A stretch of DNA of 64,000 bases from Anolis sagrei. Its lineage: Eukaryota; Chordata; Lepidosauria; Squamata; Anolidae. The notes beneath the pieces are model-generated. The model saw only the letters and a program-made list of their open reading frames with translations. It was not told the DNA's origin and did no database searches. The stretch covers positions 131,336,752 through 131,400,751 of the forward strand of contig NC_090026.1 in assembly GCF_037176765.1 (NCBI RefSeq), in the 5' to 3' direction. A program made the position numbers and the translations under genes. This document shows, in pieces, positions 42,133 through 53,037 of this stretch. Numbering within the stretch: position 1 is the first letter of the stretch; every line of letters begins with the position of its first letter.

Positions 42133-43440
42133 AGGAACCATATAGAAGTTGTGGTTGTCTTCATGTCCTGCTTGCAGGCTTCCAATCGTGCAGGCATGGG
42201 CAAACGTTGGCCCTGCTGGTACTGCAGAAAGTTGAGCTCCTAGGAGCCATATAGAAGTTGTGGTTGTCTTCATGTCCTGCTTGCAGGCTTCCAATCGTGC
42301 AGGCATGGGCAAACGTTGGCCCTGCTGGTATTGCAGAAAGTTGAGCTCCTAGGAGCCATATAGAAGATCTGGTTGTCTTCATGTTCTGCTTGCAGGCTTC
42401 CTGTAGTGTAGGCTTAGGCAAACTACGGCCCTTCAGATACTGCAGAAAGTGGAGTTCCTAGGAGCCATATAGAAGGTGTGGTTGTCTTCATGTCCTGCTT
42501 GCAGGCATCTTATAATGCAGGCATGGGCAAACCTAGGACCTGCAGGTACTGCAGAAAGTGGAGCTCCTTGGAGCCATATAGAAGTTGTGGTTGTCTTCAT
42601 GTTCTGCTTGCAGGCTTCCTGTAGTGTAGGCTTAGGCAAACTACGGCCCTTCAGATACTGCAGAAAGTGGAGTTCCTAGGAGCCATATAGAAGTTGTGGT
42701 TGTCTTCATGTTCTGCTTGCAGGCTTCCTATAGTGCAGGCATGGGCAAACTTAGGACCTGCAGGTACTCCAGAAAGTGGAGCTCCTTGGAGCCATATAGA
42801 AGTTCTGGTGGTCTTCATGTCCTGCTTGCAGGCTTCCTGTAGTGTAGGCTTAGGCAAACTACGGCCCTTCAGATACTGCAGAAAGTGGAGCTCCTTGGAG
42901 CCATATAAGTGTTGTGGTTGTCTTCATGTTCTGCTTGCAGGCTTCCTATAGTGCAGGCATGGGCAAACTTAGGACCTACAGGTACTGCAGAAAGTGGAGC
43001 TCCTAGGAGCCATATAGAAGTTCTGGTCGCCTTCATGTTCTGCTTGCAGGCTTCCTATACTGCAGGCTTGGACAAACGTTGGCCCTCCAGGTACTGCAGA
43101 AAGTAGAGTTCCTAGGAGCCATATAGAAGGTCTGGTTGTCCTCATGTCCTGCTTGCAGGCTTCTTATAGTGCAGGCATGGGCAAACTTAGGACCTGCAGG
43201 TACTGCAGACAGTGGAGCTCCTAGAAGCCATATAGAAGGTCTGGTTGTTTTCATGTTTTGCTTGCAGGCTTCCTGTAGTGCAGGCTTAGGCAAACTTCAG
43301 CCCTTCAGATACTGCAGAAAGTGGAGTTCCTTGGAGCCATATAGAAGGTCTGGGTGTTTCCGTGTCCTGCTTGCAGGCTTCCTATAGTGGAGGCATGGGC
43401 AAACTTTGGCCCTGCAGGTACTGCAAAAAGTGGAATCCTG
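42133..43440 (+). repeat. 109-bp minisatellite, 12 units, partly dimeric
   Basis: Units start at AGGAGCCATATAGAAG every 109 bp: 42133, 42242, 42351, 42460, 42569, 42678, 42787, 42896, 43005, 43114, 43223 and 43332, exactly 12 x 109 = 1308 bp with no length change. Each unit contains AGGCATGGGCAAACnTnGGnCCT, the end of the hAT-type MITE seen at 40052 and 50240. Units 3-8 alternate two variants (GGCTTAGGCAAACTACGGCC and GGCATGGGCAAACTTAGGAC), a 218-bp higher-order repeat. 109 is not a multiple of three, so the short frames are not genes. Confidence 0.96.
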
Positions 43441-43848
43441 ACATAAATAAAATGGCCAGCACTGATGACGAACTTTAACCTCGCACACTTGTTCCAGAGG
43501 CAGCTCCCTGTATTTCGGTGAAGTTTATTGCAAAGTCCATTAGCAGCATTCTTGAAAAGAGCTATTCATTCATTTCTAATTCTGCCCAAGGTGGTTTGCA
43601 ACAGATAAAACTTTATTGTGTAAAAGTTTCTTTAAAAAGAAAGTAATTCTAGTAAAAAAAAAACCCCACATTTAGACATAATGAAAAGGATAGAAGAGAA
43701 AGTATACTCGTATGAAAAAACCCTCCTGTCCCATGATTTCAGAAGTAATGGCCTAGATTAAAATAGTTTCGCTGGCGGGAGAAAAGAGGGCAGAGCAAGG
43801 CAACCGAACTAAAACCTACATCAACTCATATAGGGAGATACGGTCTTT
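43441..43848. other. CCM2 intron 1, no feature seen
   Basis: AT-rich, with no gene or repeat recognised. Confidence 0.3.
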
Positions 43849-45525
43849 CAGATAGTCTGCAAAGATACAGAATGGGGGACAATGCCTGGCTCGAGAGCAG
43901 TATGTGTGAAAAAGATCTTGGAGTCTTCATGAACAACAAATTAAAGATGAGCCAACAATGTGATGCGGTGGCAAAAAAAGTCAGCGGGATTTTGTCCTGC
44001 ATCAATCGGAGTATAGTGTCTAGATCCAGGGAAGTCATGCTCCCCATGCTCTATTCTGCCTTAGTCAGACCACACCTGGAACACTGAGTCCAATTCTGCA
44101 CACCACAGTTGAAGAGAGATATTTACAAGCTGGAATGTGTCTAGAAGAGGCTGACTAAAATGATCAAAGGTCTGGAGAACAAACCCTATGAGGAGCGGCT
44201 TAAAGAGCTGCGAGTGTTTAGCCTGAAGAAGAGAAGGCTGAGAGGAGACATGACGAGGGCCATGTATCAAGATGGGAGGGAAAGTCATAGTGAGGAGGGA
44301 GTAGGCTTATTTACTGCTTCCCTGGAGATTAGGGTGTGAAACAGTGGCTTCAAACTACATGAAAAGAGATTATGTCTGAACATTAGCTTGATTCAACAAC
44401 CCCCCGCTATAATGAGCCCTCCTCTACGAATAACCTGCTTCTCCTTTATCTCATCCGAGTTTTAAATTAGTTTTAAATTAGTTTTTCTTTTAATCTTTAC
44501 ATGTAGCCCACCCATTGCCACCGTGATTGTGTTTATTGTAATTGTATATTGCTATGCATTCACATGTTTTATGTAATTATAATGTTGTTTATTGTCTGCG
44601 TTTTCGGTTTTATTCTGTTGTAATTTGTTGTTTGGGCTTGACTTCATGTAAGCCGCCCCAAGTCCCCATCGGGGGGATGGTGGCGGGGTATAAATAAAGA
44701 TGATGATGATTATTATTGGGAAGAACTTCCTGACTGTGAGAGCTGTTCAGCAGTGGAACTCTCTGCCTCGGAGTGTGGTGGAGGCTTCTTCTTTGGAGGC
44801 TTTTAAACAGAGGCTGGATGGCCATCTGTTAGGGGTGCTTTGAATGTGATTTTCCTGCTTCTTGGCAGAATGGGTGGCGGGGTATAAATAAAGATGATGA
44901 TGATGATTATTAGGAAGAACTTCCTGACTGTAAGAGCCGTTCAGCAGTGGAACTCTCTGCCTCGGAGTGTGGTGGAGGCTCCTTCTTTGGAGGCTTTTAA
45001 ACAGAGGCTCGATGGCTATCTGTCGGGGGTGCTTTGAATGTGATTTTCCTGCTTCTTGGCAGAATGGGTGGCGGGGTATAAATAAAGATGATGATGATGA
45101 TGATTATTATTAGGAAGAACTTCCTGACTGTGAGAGCTGTTCAGCAGTGGAACTCTCTTCCGCAGAGTGTGGTGGAGGCTCCTTCTTTGGAGGCTTTTAA
45201 ACAGAGGCTGGATGGCCATCTGTCGGGGGTGCTTTGAATGTGATTTTCCTGCTTTTTGGCAGAATGGGTGGCGGGGTATAAATAAAGATGATGATGATGA
45301 TTATTATTATTATTAGGAAGAACTTCCTGACTGTGAGAGCTGTTCAGCAGTGGAACTCTCTGCCCCAGAGTGTGGTGGAGGCTCCTTCTTTGGAGGCTTT
45401 TAAACAGAGGCTGGATGGCCATCTGTCGGGGGTGCTTTGAATGTGATTTTCCTGCTTTTTGGCAGAATGGGGTTGGGCTGGATGGCCCACGAGGTCTCTT
45501 CCAACTCTAGAATTCTATGAAACCA
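43849..45525 (+). mobile_element. CR1 copy with an L2-like tail insertion, expanded in tandem
   Basis: CR1 ORF2 sequence runs 43849-44390 (WLESSMCEKDLGVFMNNKLK onward). An L2-like 3' end (44391-44718, with ATGTAAGCCGCCCCAAGTCC and TATAAATAAAGATGATGATG) interrupts CR1 at GAACATTAG|GAAGAACTTCC. From there the CR1 3' part plus a stub of the L2 tail (GGTGGCGGGGTATAAATAAA) recurs as units starting at 44721, 44915, 45115 and 45318, and the last one finishes with the true CR1 end at 45525. Confidence 0.9.
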
Positions 45526-45528
45526 GTA

Positions 45529-45790
45529 GTTCCCAAACGTTTTTTGACCAGGGACCACTCTCCAACGTTAGTACCAAAAGGGTTAAGAATCAGTTTTTGG
45601 TCAACTTTAGATTCGGTTTGGTTATTTGGAGTGCTGATTCAGAAAATTGCACTGGAGTGACCACATCAGCTCTAGCTTCTGATACAGAATGTATGCAATC
45701 CAGTAGTCTCCATCTGCTTGCCAACATATTGGATAATCTAGAGCCACTGACCTTATTTTAGGGCTCACGGCCCACTGATCTAAACTGGGA
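45529..45790 (+). mobile_element. hAT MITE, CAGTAGTTCCCAAAC family
   Basis: CAGTAGTTCCCAAACGTTTT followed by GACCAGGGACCACTCTCC, with GGGCTCACGGCCCACTGATC near the right end. The right terminal repeat has decayed. Confidence 0.72.
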
Positions 45791-45924
45791 AAGGCTATTA
45801 ATGGTTATGAGCAGTATTTTGAGGTCTGCTTGAAATGGAACTGGTGGAAAAGGCAGCTGTTGGTTCTTTCTTCAACCTTATTAACGGGATATGCAAACTT
45901 GATGCAAACATAAAGACATCTTGC

Positions 45925-47275
45925 TTTGGGTTGTTGTAGGTTTTTTCGGGTTATATGACCATGGTCTAGAGGCATTTTCTCCTGACGTTTCGCCTGCATC
46001 TATGGCAAGCATCCTCAGAGGTAGTGAGGTCTGTTGGAACTAGGAAAAAGGGTTTCCTGTGGAATGACCAGGGTGGGAGAAAGGACTCTTGTCTGCTGGA
46101 GCTAGGTGTGAATGTTTCAACTGATCACCTTGATTAGCACATAATTGCCTGATAGTGCCTGGAGCAAACGTTTGTTGAGAGGTGATTAGCTGTCATAGAA
46201 TCATAGAATGAAAAATAAAAGAGTTGGAAGAGACCTCACGGGCCATCCAGTCCAACCCCCTGCAAAGAAGCAGGAATATTGCATTCAAATCACCCCTGAC
46301 AGATGGCCATCCAGCCTCTGCTTAAAAGCTTCCAAAGAAGGAGCCTCCACCACACTCCGGGGCAGAGAGTTCCACTGCTGAACGGCTCTCACAGTCAGGA
46401 AGTTCTTCCTCATGTTCAGATGGAATCTCCTCTCTTGTAGTTTGAAGCCATTGTTCCGCGTCCTAGTCTGCAAGGAAGCAGAAAACAAGCTTGCTCCCTC
46501 CTCCTCCCTGTGGCTTCCTCTCACATATTTATACATGGCTATCATATCTCCTCTCAGCCTTCTCTTCTTCAGGCTAAACATGCCCAGTTCCCTAAGCCGC
46601 TCCTCATAGGGCTTGTTCTCCAGAACCTTGATCATTTTAGTTGCCCTCCTCTGGACACATTCCAGCTTGTCAATATCTCTCTTGAATTGTGGTTCCCAGA
46701 ATTGGACACAATATTCCAGGTGTGGTCTAACCAGAGCGGAATAGAGCATGGGGAGCATGACTTCCCTAGATCTAGACACTAGGCTCCTATTGATGGAGGC
46801 CAAAATCCCATTGGCTTTTTTGCCGCCACATCCCATTCCTGGCTCATGTTCCCCTTCCTGTCCACGAGGACTCCAAGATCTTTTGCACACGTACTGCTCT
46901 CGAGCCAGGCATTGTCCCCCATTCTCTATCTTTGCATTTTGTTTTTTCTGCCTAAGTGGAGTATCTTGCATTTGTCACTGTTGAACTTCATTTTGTTAGT
47001 TTTGGCCCTTCATCTCTCTAATCTGTCAAGATCGTTTTGAATCCTGCTCCTGTCCTCTGGAGTATTGGCTCTCCCTCCCAATTTGGTGTTGCCTGCAAAC
47101 TTGATGATCATGCCTTCTAACCCTTCATCTAAGTCATTAATGTCCTTGTTTGTTTCCTCTCTGCTGTTTTGCTGTTGTAATTTTAGAGTTTTTAAATACT
47201 GGTAGCCAGATTTCGTTCATTTTCATGGTTTCCTCCTTTCTCTTGAAATTGTCCACATGCTTGTGGATTTCAATG
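45925..47275 (-). mobile_element. Penelope-like element split by a CR1 insertion
   Basis: 3' end at the left (GTTGTTGTAGGTTTTTTCGG) up to GAGGTGATTAGCTGTC. The element resumes at 47134 with GTCCTTGTTTGTTTCCTCTC and continues through the region encoding the GIY-YIG C-terminus (minus strand, ATCCACAAGCATGTGGAC). TGTC on both sides of the CR1 is a probable short target duplication. Confidence 0.85.
46197..47133 (-). mobile_element. CR1 LINE inserted in the Penelope-like element
   Basis: 5'-truncated CR1 with frame 46971-46285 encoding [20 protein letters not shown] to [17 protein letters not shown]. The upstream part is in shifted frames. Close to the 13-kb copy in sequence, so also fairly young. 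Confidence 0.92.
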
Positions 47276-47368
47276 ACTTCTCTGAAAGCCTTCGACAATA
47301 CATTGAACATCTTGCTTTCTTGCTTGCTCCCCCCTCTCTCTTTCTCTTTCCAACTTGGTTTCTTCTAG

Positions 47369-47494
47369 GAAGGAGAGCCACCCTATGAGCTCATAGCCTT
47401 TGAAGCCCGCTGCCTCCCCACCCTCGCTGGGCCAGGACATAACTGTGGGAAAGCTGCTATTTTTATCCTTTCGCTTTCTCCGTAGGAGTCTGCA
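47369..47494 (+). other. Candidate alternative exon in CCM2 intron 1
   Basis: A long pyrimidine tract ending TTTCTTCTAG (47359-47368) precedes 126 bp that end at a strong donor, GCA|GTAAGT (47495). The segment lies in a single-copy island (47305-47820) between repeats. Joined in phase to the ten CCM2 codons, it reads EGEPPYELIAFEARCLPTLA and then meets a stop four codons from its end, so inclusion would truncate the protein. It could be a poison or alternative exon, an alternative first exon, or chance. Confidence 0.3.
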
Positions 47495-47826
47495 GTAAGT
47501 GCCGGTTCAGAAGGTGGCAGCAGAGCCGCCCATTGCGGCCTGCCAAGCCACGATTCCCAGAGCGATGTGTAGGTGAACGCCATCCAAACCGGCTGGATGT
47601 TTGCTTGCAGTGCAACTGTCCTCTGGGCTTGAAAAAATATGGGAATCCTGGGACTTTTTAAAGTTGTTTTGAGATGGAATGTTCCTCTTCTGCACTCAGA
47701 TGAGTTCAGAAAGTGGGTGATTATTTCAGAAAGTCATTTTGGTGCGCTCTTTGAGGTTGCTTAAGTCTGTAAGCTTGCTTTCTCCTTCTGAATTGCTTTG
47801 TTGGCATACAGGCCAGGGTGGGCCTG

Positions 47827-47995
47827 TCATAGAATCATAGAATCAAAGAGTTGGAAGAGACCTCATGGGCCATCCAGTCCAACCCCCTGCCAAGAAGCAG
47901 GAATATTGCATTCAAATCACCCCTGACAGATGGCCATCCAGCCTCTGCTTAAAAGCTTCCAAAGAAGCAGCCTCCAACACACTCTGGGGCAAAGA
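47827..47995 (-). mobile_element. CR1 LINE, 3' terminal fragment
   Basis: CATAGAATCATAGAATCAAA to GCCTCTGCTTAAAAGCTTCC, a short reverse CR1 end. Confidence 0.9.
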
Positions 47996-48166
47996 GTTGG
48001 CCCCTGGAGCCCCTCCTTCGTTCTGCAAAACTTTTGAGGAAAAGCTCAGCAAGACTTTCCCATGCCTTCTACCCTGAAATGGTGCAGAAAGACCTCCAAA
48101 TGTTTGAGAGTATGTGGGAATATCCCCGCCCTACAAGCCCCCCAGAATCCCATACTGCCTCTAAAT

Positions 48167-48588
48167 CAGTGGTTCTCAACTTGGGGGTTGGGACCCCTGT
48201 GGGGGTCGTGAGAGGGTGTCAGATGGGTCGCCAAAGACCATCAGAAAACATAGTATTTTCTGTTGGTCATAGGGGTTTTGTGTAGGAAGTTTGGCCCAAT
48301 TCTATCGTTGGTGGGGTTCAGAAAGCTCTTTGATTGGAGGTGAACTATAAATCCCAACAACTACAACTCCCAAATGTCAAGCTCTATTTCCCCCAAACTC
48401 CACCAGTGTTCACATTTGGGCATATTGAGCATTGAGCCCTTCTATTGTTTTCTGTTTGGTCACGGGAGTCCTGTGTGCCACATTTGGTTCAATTCCACCA
48501 CTGGTGGAGTTCAGAATGCTCTTTGATTGTAGGTGAACTATAAATCCCAGCAACTACAACTCCCAAATGACAAAATCATTTTTTTGAG
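48167..48588 (+). mobile_element. hAT MITE, 3'-truncated
   Basis: CAGTGGTTCTCAACTTGGGG start, same family as 393-1127, losing its end at CCCAAATGACAAAATCA. Confidence 0.82.
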
Positions 48589-48925
48589 TGAAGGACATAC
48601 ATTGGGTTGTTAGGTGTCTTGTGGCCATATTTGGTGGCCATTCGTCCAGTGGTATTTGAGTTATGTTAATTCCACAAACGAACATTACATTGTCGAAGGC
48701 TTTCATGGCTGGAATCAATGGGTTGTTGTAGGTTTTTTCGGGCTGTACGGCCATGGTCTAGAGGCATTCTCTCCTGACATTTCACCTGCATCTATGGCAA
48801 GCATCCTCAGAGGATGCTTGCCATAGATGCAGGCGAAACATCAGGAGAGAATGCCTCTAGACCATGGCCGTACAGCCCGAAAAAAACCTACAACAACCGA
48901 ACATTACTTTTTTATTTGTATGGAT
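48589..48925 (-). mobile_element. Helitron-like fragment with Penelope inverted pair inside
   Basis: 48595-48689 is the reverse complement of the Helitron-like 5' region (GGCCATTCGTCCAGTGGTAT), continuing at 48898 (GAACATTACTTTTTTATTTG). The Penelope pair in between (48690-48897) is flanked by GAACATTAC on both sides, a probable 9-bp target duplication. Confidence 0.75.
48690..48897. mobile_element. Penelope-like 3' ends as an inverted pair (hairpin)
   Basis: Minus copy to ~48800 and plus copy after it, centred on CATCCTCAGAGGATGCTTGC. Arms of ~85 bp are almost perfectly complementary with practically no spacer. Confidence 0.9.
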
Positions 48926-48944
48926 TGTTTTGTTTATATGTATT

Positions 48945-49042
48945 TTTTCCTCTATTGTAATTCGTTTGGGCTTGGCCTCATGTTAGCCACCCCGAGACCC
49001 TTCGGAGAGATGGTGGCGGGGTATAAATAAAGTTTATTATTA
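48945..49042 (+). mobile_element. L2-like LINE 3' tail
   Basis: GGGCTTGGCCTCATGTTAGC to GTATAAATAAAGTTTATTAT. Only the tail remains. Confidence 0.75.
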
Positions 49043-49104
49043 TTGGACTGGATGAATCACTGAATCATAAAGTTAGAAGGGGCCTCCTGAGTTGTCTGGT
49101 TGAA

Positions 49105-49568
49105 TGTATTATCGAAGGCTTTCATGGCCGGAATCACTGGGTTGTTGTAGGTTTTTCCGGGCTATATGGCCATGTTCTGGAGGCATTTTCTCCTGATGTT
49201 TTGCCTGCATCTATGGCAAGCATCCTCAGAGGTAGTGAGGTTTGTTGGAAGTAGGAAAATGGGTTTATATATCTGTGGAATGACCAGGGTGGGACAAAGG
49301 ACTTTTGTCTGCTGGAGCTGGGTGTGAATGTTTCAACTGACCACCTTGATTCCCCCCAGGCACTTCCAAGCCATTAAATGCTAATCAAGGTGGTCAGTTG
49401 AAACATTCACACCCAGTTCCAGCAGACAAAAGTCCTTTGTCCCACCCTGGTCATTCCACAGATATATAAACCCATTTTCCTAGTTCCAACAGACCTCACT
49501 ACCTCTGAGGATGCTTGCCATAGATGCAGGCGAAACGTCAGGAGAGAATGCCTCCAGACCATGACCAT
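49105..49568. mobile_element. Penelope-like inverted pair with ~200-bp arms
   Basis: Minus copy 49105-49347 and plus copy ~49360-49568, joined at GACCACCTTGATTCCCCCCA. Arms cover GGTGGTCAGTTGAAACATTC to the 3' end on each side. Confidence 0.9.
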
Positions 49569-50239
49569 ATTGTCTGGTTGAGCTACCGAGTTCCTTTTGA
49601 AGATCTACAGGGAAGGAAACCCTATCACTTCTCTAGGCAATGGAACCCATTGCTTGACCATTTCCACTGTCAAGATATTCCTTATAGCATTCAAATGAAA
49701 TCTACCCTCCTCGGGACTTCATTCAATTTGGTCCTACTCCGAGCCAGCAAACACCACTGAAAGTAGCCAAAGAGAGCAAGGTCATTTCATTTGCTCTTAA
49801 TATAGAAGAAGAAGGGAGCACAGGTGTGACACTCCCCCTCAAATTTTGACAGAGAAGTGCCTGGTGCGCTGCTTAACCTTTTGCTACCGAAGTTGTAGCT
49901 GCAATTCTGCTTTGCAGGCATCAAAGTGTTCTTTCTCTGCACGACTGGGTGAGGAATGAGAACCAAAGTCCCACATTCAAAGTGACTTTTGCGAATGAGA
50001 TTACAGAGATAACTCACTGCCTTTTAGGGAAATCCTTCAGATAAAAAAGGGTTGATGGGGACAGCCAGAGTTTGAATCCTTTTAAAGTCAAAAATGGGAA
50101 GTTGAGGGACTGGTGGGGGGTTTCAAGGAGCCACAAAATGGGACCCCGGAGGCTACAGACATCTCTGAGAGTCTGCACTTTGCTTGCCTCTGCTGTAACA
50201 CTTGCCTAGAAAAAGTGTGCTTCTCCTATTCTGTTAGAG
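49569..50239. other. CCM2 intron 1, no feature seen
   Basis: Single-copy-like sequence without a supported gene. Confidence 0.35.
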
Positions 50240-50355
50240 CAGGCATGGGCAAACTTGAACGCTCCAGGTGTTTGGGATTTCAACTCCCACAATTCCTAAC
50301 AGCCAGAGGGGTTGAAGTCCAAAACACCTGGAGGGCTCAAGTTTTTCCATGCCTG
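50240..50355. mobile_element. 116-bp MITE, CAGGCATGGGCAAAC type
   Basis: CAGGCATGGGCAAACTTGAA and CTCAAGTTTTTCCATGCCTG ends. Flanks TGTTAGAG and TCTTACAG match at six of eight bases, an eroded hAT target duplication. Older than the copy at 40052. Confidence 0.8.
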
Positions 50356-50406
50356 TCTTACAGCTTTAAACCATATAGATCTGAAAAGCCAAACTCCTTT
50401 GAGTTA

Positions 50407-50696
50407 CTAGCCACCCCCTGCCATGCGTTGGCTGTGGCCCAGTCTGTGTATATGTGCTTTGTATGTGTATATATTTGTGTATATGTGTGTTTGCATATAT
50501 ATGTGCATGCCTTGTAATGTAATTTTTGTTTTTTGGCTTTTTAAGTCTCGTCTGCTGTATTTTTCAGTGTTTTTATGAGTGATGGTCACTTGTTGGCCTG
50601 AGAGGTGTCTTGTGTCCAAATTTCGTGTCAATTCGTCCAGTGGTTTTTGAGTTATGCTAATCCCACAAACTAACATTACATTTTTATTTATATAGA
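50407..50696 (-). mobile_element. Helitron-like element, complete (290 bp)
   Basis: On the minus strand it starts TCTATATAAATAAAAATG at 50696 and ends GCATGGCAGGGGGTGGCTAG at 50407, with T next. The GCCACAGCCAACGCATGGC hairpin lies just inside the 3' end. Confidence 0.8.
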
Positions 50697-51145
50697 CTAG
50701 CTGTACCCGCCACGCTTTGCTGTGGCCAACCTTCCCTCTTTCTCTCCTTCTTTTCCCCCTTCCTTCACACCCTCTTTCCTTCCTTCCTTCCTTCCTTCCT
50801 TCCTTCCTTCCTTCCCATCTTTTCTTCTTCCTTCCTTCTTTATCTCTTTCCTTCCTTCCCCCTTTTTCTTTCTCTTCTGCTGTCTCTTTTCTTCCTTCTC
50901 TCTTTCCTTCTTTCCTTCCCTCCCTCTTTCTTTACATCTTCCCCCCTTCCTTCACTCCCACTTTCCTTCCTTCTTTCCTTTTTTTCTTTCCTTCTCTCCT
51001 TTCTTCCTTCTCTAACTTTCCTTCCTTCCCCCTTTTTATTTCCCTCCCACTTTCTCTCCTTTCTTCCTTCTCTACCTCTTTACTTCCTTCTCTCTTTGCT
51101 TCCATGCTTCCTTCTCCCATTCCTTCTTTCTTTCCCTCCCTCTTT

Positions 51146-51185
<40 letters not shown>

Positions 51186-51421
51186 TTTCTCCGCTACCCT
51201 CCCTCTTTCTTCCCTTTTTTCTGTATTGTCATTTAGCTCTTCGCCATTTAGCTTTTTGAGTCTTTTAAAGTCCCTTCCGCTGTGTTTTCCAGTGTTTTTA
51301 TGAGTGATGGTCACTTGTTGGCCTGAGAGGTGTCTTGTGTCCAAATTTCGTGTCAATTCCCTCAGTGGTTTTTGAGTTATGTTAATCCCACAAACGAGCA
51401 TTACATTTTTATTTATATAGA
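50697..51421 (-). mobile_element. Helitron-like element, complete (725 bp), abutting the previous one
   Basis: On the minus strand from TCTATATAAATAAAAATG (51421, preceded by A) to GGCGGGTACAGCTAG (50697). The interior is a CTTTC/CCTTC pyrimidine tract, like the purine tract in the 15.7-kb copy. Its CTAG terminus touches the TC start of the 290-bp element with no base between. Confidence 0.8.
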
Positions 51422-52452
51422 TTGTCTTTGTTCCTTTTGTCTTATGGCCATGGAGCTTGAAGGAGGCTGCTTTTCATCTATCTTTGTATAACCTCCAAAG
51501 CCAAACGTAGAGGCCAGGATCCAAACACTCTTGCTGTTTCACCTTCTCCATCCGATGAAGAAGACTTTGAAGTGTTGAAATCTAACATGATGTGATTTTT
51601 TTGCCATTTGGTTGAGCCAATAAAGGTAGTTCCCCAGGGATGGATTTTGGGATCTTGTTTTTGGTTTTGCGGCCAACGCAGCGGCCTCTGCAACATCCCA
51701 TTATGGTGCGAATTGGCAGGTGCTTAAGCCCTTGATGGAAATCGTACTGGACAAGAGCTTCTCAGCTCAGTATCAGAGCCATCTGGGAAAGGAAGAGAGA
51801 ACCCTGTTATTAGTAACTTAAACTCATCCAGTTTTGGTTTTGTAATGGGCGCAATGACAAAGGAATTCTCCACTGGGAATCCAAGACCATTTTTTATCCC
51901 TGTTTCCAATGTGTCAGCCAACTTTCCTTGGAGATCTATAGCAGGAAAGATTTGCAGCCATGACTTCTAGTATGTAATTCACTGAAGTGGATTTAACTTT
52001 GTTGTGTCCATGAATGTGACAGAATCACATCTTTCCAGACCTGCCGTTCCAGGTATTTGGTATAGTTAGCGCAGCTGTTTCTCGCAGTTATCTTTTGGTG
52101 TGTGAATGGGTGAGAAAACGAGAGAGATCTCTGAGTTGCTGCTGAGATTCCAGAGGAAAGAGGGTGTTCTTCCTAATATTCCTCAGGTTTAGAAAGAGCA
52201 GGAAGTTGAGAAAAGACACTTTGAGGGCTTTTTCTATGATGTTAGAAGTTGAAAAGAGGGTAGAACAGAAGTCTCTAAGGATCCCTCGTAGAGTGCATTA
52301 GGCCTTCTAATTTTGCTGATGTGAAGGTGCAGGATTCTGCCCAAGGGGAAAAGCATGAATAATAATAATTTATTGATTTGACCAGTCATATGACCATTTC
52401 AAAATCAAAAGCATGAGTAAACAACCGCTTTTTCTTTGACCTGGAAGACCTA
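51422..52452. other. CCM2 intron 1, no feature seen
   Basis: Single-copy-like sequence. No coding frame with usable splice sites was recognised. Confidence 0.35.
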
Positions 52453-52576
52453 GGCTGGATCTACACTGCCCTAAACCTCAGGATCTGATCCCAGATTATC
52501 TGCCTTGCTGGATTATGAGATAATCAGGTAATCTGGGATCAGATCCTGGGATTTAGGGCAGTGTAGATGCAGCCCT
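52453..52576. mobile_element. Palindromic MITE
   Basis: GGCTGGATCTACACTGCCCT and GGGCAGTGTAGATGCAGCC-type ends, with an inner pair GGATCTGATCCCAGATTATC / GTAATCTGGGATCAGATCCT. The 124-bp element is nearly a perfect hairpin. No transposase; superfamily uncertain. Confidence 0.85.
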
Positions 52577-53037
52577 AGAGACTCCTAGAGAAAGCGTAGT
52601 AATCAAATCTGCAAATATTGGGGCGGGAGGCTGGGCTGATTAGATTAGATGTGAACCAGGCAGTGGGTGGGATATTTCGGCAAGTAGTAGGTAATATATC
52701 AAACAAAATCTGCAAAAGAGGGGCACGTTTTGACCAACCAAAATGCAGAAAACGCATCATGCAGGCTTTTGAAGTTTCACTGGGTTCTTTATCAGGCAGA
52801 GATGTTAAAAATCATACAGCATTGAAGTTAAACTCACAGGCCAATCTTCTGTCTTAGCTATTAGTTTGTTGTTAGTTAAGATGGTCTAGAAGTGGTTTAC
52901 TCCAGTGACTTCAATTCCCAGAGGTCCAGTTGTCTCAGCTAACAGGAATTATGGGAGATGAGGTCCAAAGCATCTGGAGAATCAAAATTTGGGAGAAATC
53001 TCAATACAGACAGAGCCACTTCTCCTTCATGTCCAGA
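52577..53037. other. CCM2 intron 1, no feature seen
   Basis: No feature supported. Confidence 0.3.

Noticed and set aside
42133-43440. Possible repetitive protein gene in the 109-bp array
   Set aside because: The unit is not a multiple of three; frames break every unit on both strands.
50717-51259. 180-codon Ser/Phe/Pro-rich frame
   Set aside because: Translation of the pyrimidine tract inside a Helitron-like element.
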